64,000 nt of DNA from Aquirufa ecclesiirivi (GTDB taxonomy: Bacteria > Bacteroidota > Bacteroidia > Cytophagales > Spirosomataceae), in assembly GCF_011250515.1 (NCBI RefSeq), contig NZ_JAANOP010000007.1, forward strand, positions 62,001 through 126,000. Direction: 5' to 3'. Every line of letters begins with the position of its first letter. The stretch's first letter is position 1. This document shows, in pieces, positions 63,625 through 64,000 of the stretch. The notes under the pieces were generated by a model. The model did not search any database. It saw nothing but the letters and a program-made list of their open reading frames with translations, and was not told where the DNA came from. The position numbers and the translations under genes were made by a program.

Positions 63625-64000
63625 ATGCAAACCATCAAAGGACCTGCCATCTTTTTAGCCCAATTTTTGGGTGATGTGGCTCCATTTAATACATTAGACG
63701 GAATTACTACCTGGGCAGCAGGATTGGGATATAAAGGAGTACAAATTCCATCTTGGGATCCTCGCTGCATTGATTTACAAAAAGCAGCTGAATCAAAAAC
63801 ATATTGTGACGAACTGAAAGGTATGCTGGCTGCAAAAGGCTTGCAAATCACCGAACTTTCTACTCACTTACAAGGCCAATTAGTAGCGGTAAATCCTGCA
63901 TATGACATCATGTTTGATGGATTTGCTCCAGACTCGGTGAAAGGCAATCCAAAAGCTAGAACAGAATGGGCTGTTCAGCAATTGATGTATGCGGCTAAAG
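63625..64000 (+). CDS. Sugar phosphate isomerase/epimerase (TIM barrel), cut by window end
   Basis: The first 125 residues are visible from the ATG at 63625. They include the opening GPAIFLAQFLGDVAPFNTLDG, LGYKGVQIPSWDPRCIDL and LAAKGLQITELSTHLQGQLVAVNP, typical of the xylose isomerase-like/IolE family. The rest lies outside the window. It is the third gene of the oxidoreductase operon, 5 bp after the preceding stop. It likely isomerises or epimerises the product of the oxidoreductases. Confidence 0.88.
   Translation, partial: MQTIKGPAIFLAQFLGDVAPFNTLDGITTWAAGLGYKGVQIPSWDPRCIDLQKAAESKTYCDELKGMLAAKGLQITELSTHLQGQLVAVNPAYDIMFDGFAPDSVKGNPKARTEWAVQQLMYAAK

Overview
The window looks like a chromosomal segment of a low-GC Bacteroidota bacterium, most likely a Cytophagales relative (a freshwater Spirosomataceae-type organism would fit; this is inference from gene content). 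The signs are promoters of the form TTTG-N19/20-TAnnTTTG, weak Shine-Dalgarno sites, Bacteroidota-style lipoproteins, exported Gfo/Idh/MocA and TIM-barrel proteins with twin-arginine leaders, a nusB-ytxH-DUF1573-yajC-coaE cluster, and a long, unusual NusB. I see no prophage, insertion sequence, CRISPR array or rRNA.

Layout. 0-5 kb (minus): a 2Fe-2S molybdo-hydroxylase subunit, a HEAT/double-DUF1080 protein and an exported oxidoreductase. 5-6 kb: a cupin gene bracketed by two direct copies of an 89-bp structured repeat. 6-13.5 kb (minus): a six-gene operon that should take L-rhamnose to DHAP and pyruvate (RhaEW fusion, RhaI, kinase, LutABC). 13.5-16 kb: an exported M20 hydrolase and a TIM-barrel protein. 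16-22.5 kb: rarA, thiamine pyrophosphokinase, moaC, moeA, dipeptide epimerase, a PLP enzyme and lgt. 22.6-25.8 kb: small accessory genes, including a 47-codon secreted cationic peptide, a four-repeat PepSY-like lipoprotein, an orphan gene and a NIPSNAP protein behind a structured leader. 25.8-32.2 kb: a propeller glycosidase-like protein, GT2, a large PVC-type c-type cytochrome, an exported isomerase and an ArsR regulator. 32.3-38.9 kb: an MFS transporter, a UbiA-like protein, MOSC, a TolC-family protein and an ABC exporter. 39-44.5 kb: the nusB cluster, ending in an unexpected CoaE-exonuclease/phosphatase fusion, then dnaX. 44.5-45.1 kb: a HigBA toxin-antitoxin pair. 45.3-57.1 kb (minus): proA, a large outer-membrane protein, cmk, clpX, clpP, tig and others. 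57.2 kb: tRNA-Leu. 57.4-59.8 kb: a 38-aa membrane peptide coupled to a sodium:solute symporter, then a lipoprotein cyclophilin. 59.8-64 kb: an MFS transporter divergent from an operon of two Gfo/Idh/MocA proteins and a TIM-barrel protein cut by the window edge.

How the genes work together. Sugar catabolism dominates: the rhamnose-to-pyruvate operon, two clusters of oxidoreductase, DUF1080 and TIM-barrel proteins typical of 3-keto-sugar chemistry, and a periplasmic cytochrome with an isomerase. MoaC and MoeA are Moco biosynthesis enzymes, and the MOSC protein and the 2Fe-2S subunit are probable Moco users. The most unusual items are the repeat pair (one copy supplies the stop codon of lutC), the CoaE-EEP fusion with an internal signal-like segment, the cationic peptide with its operator, the hairpin plus 19-bp tandem repeats before the NIPSNAP gene, a perfect 32-bp palindrome, and the micro-membrane protein before the symporter. 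No single region is clearly a new defence or mobile system.
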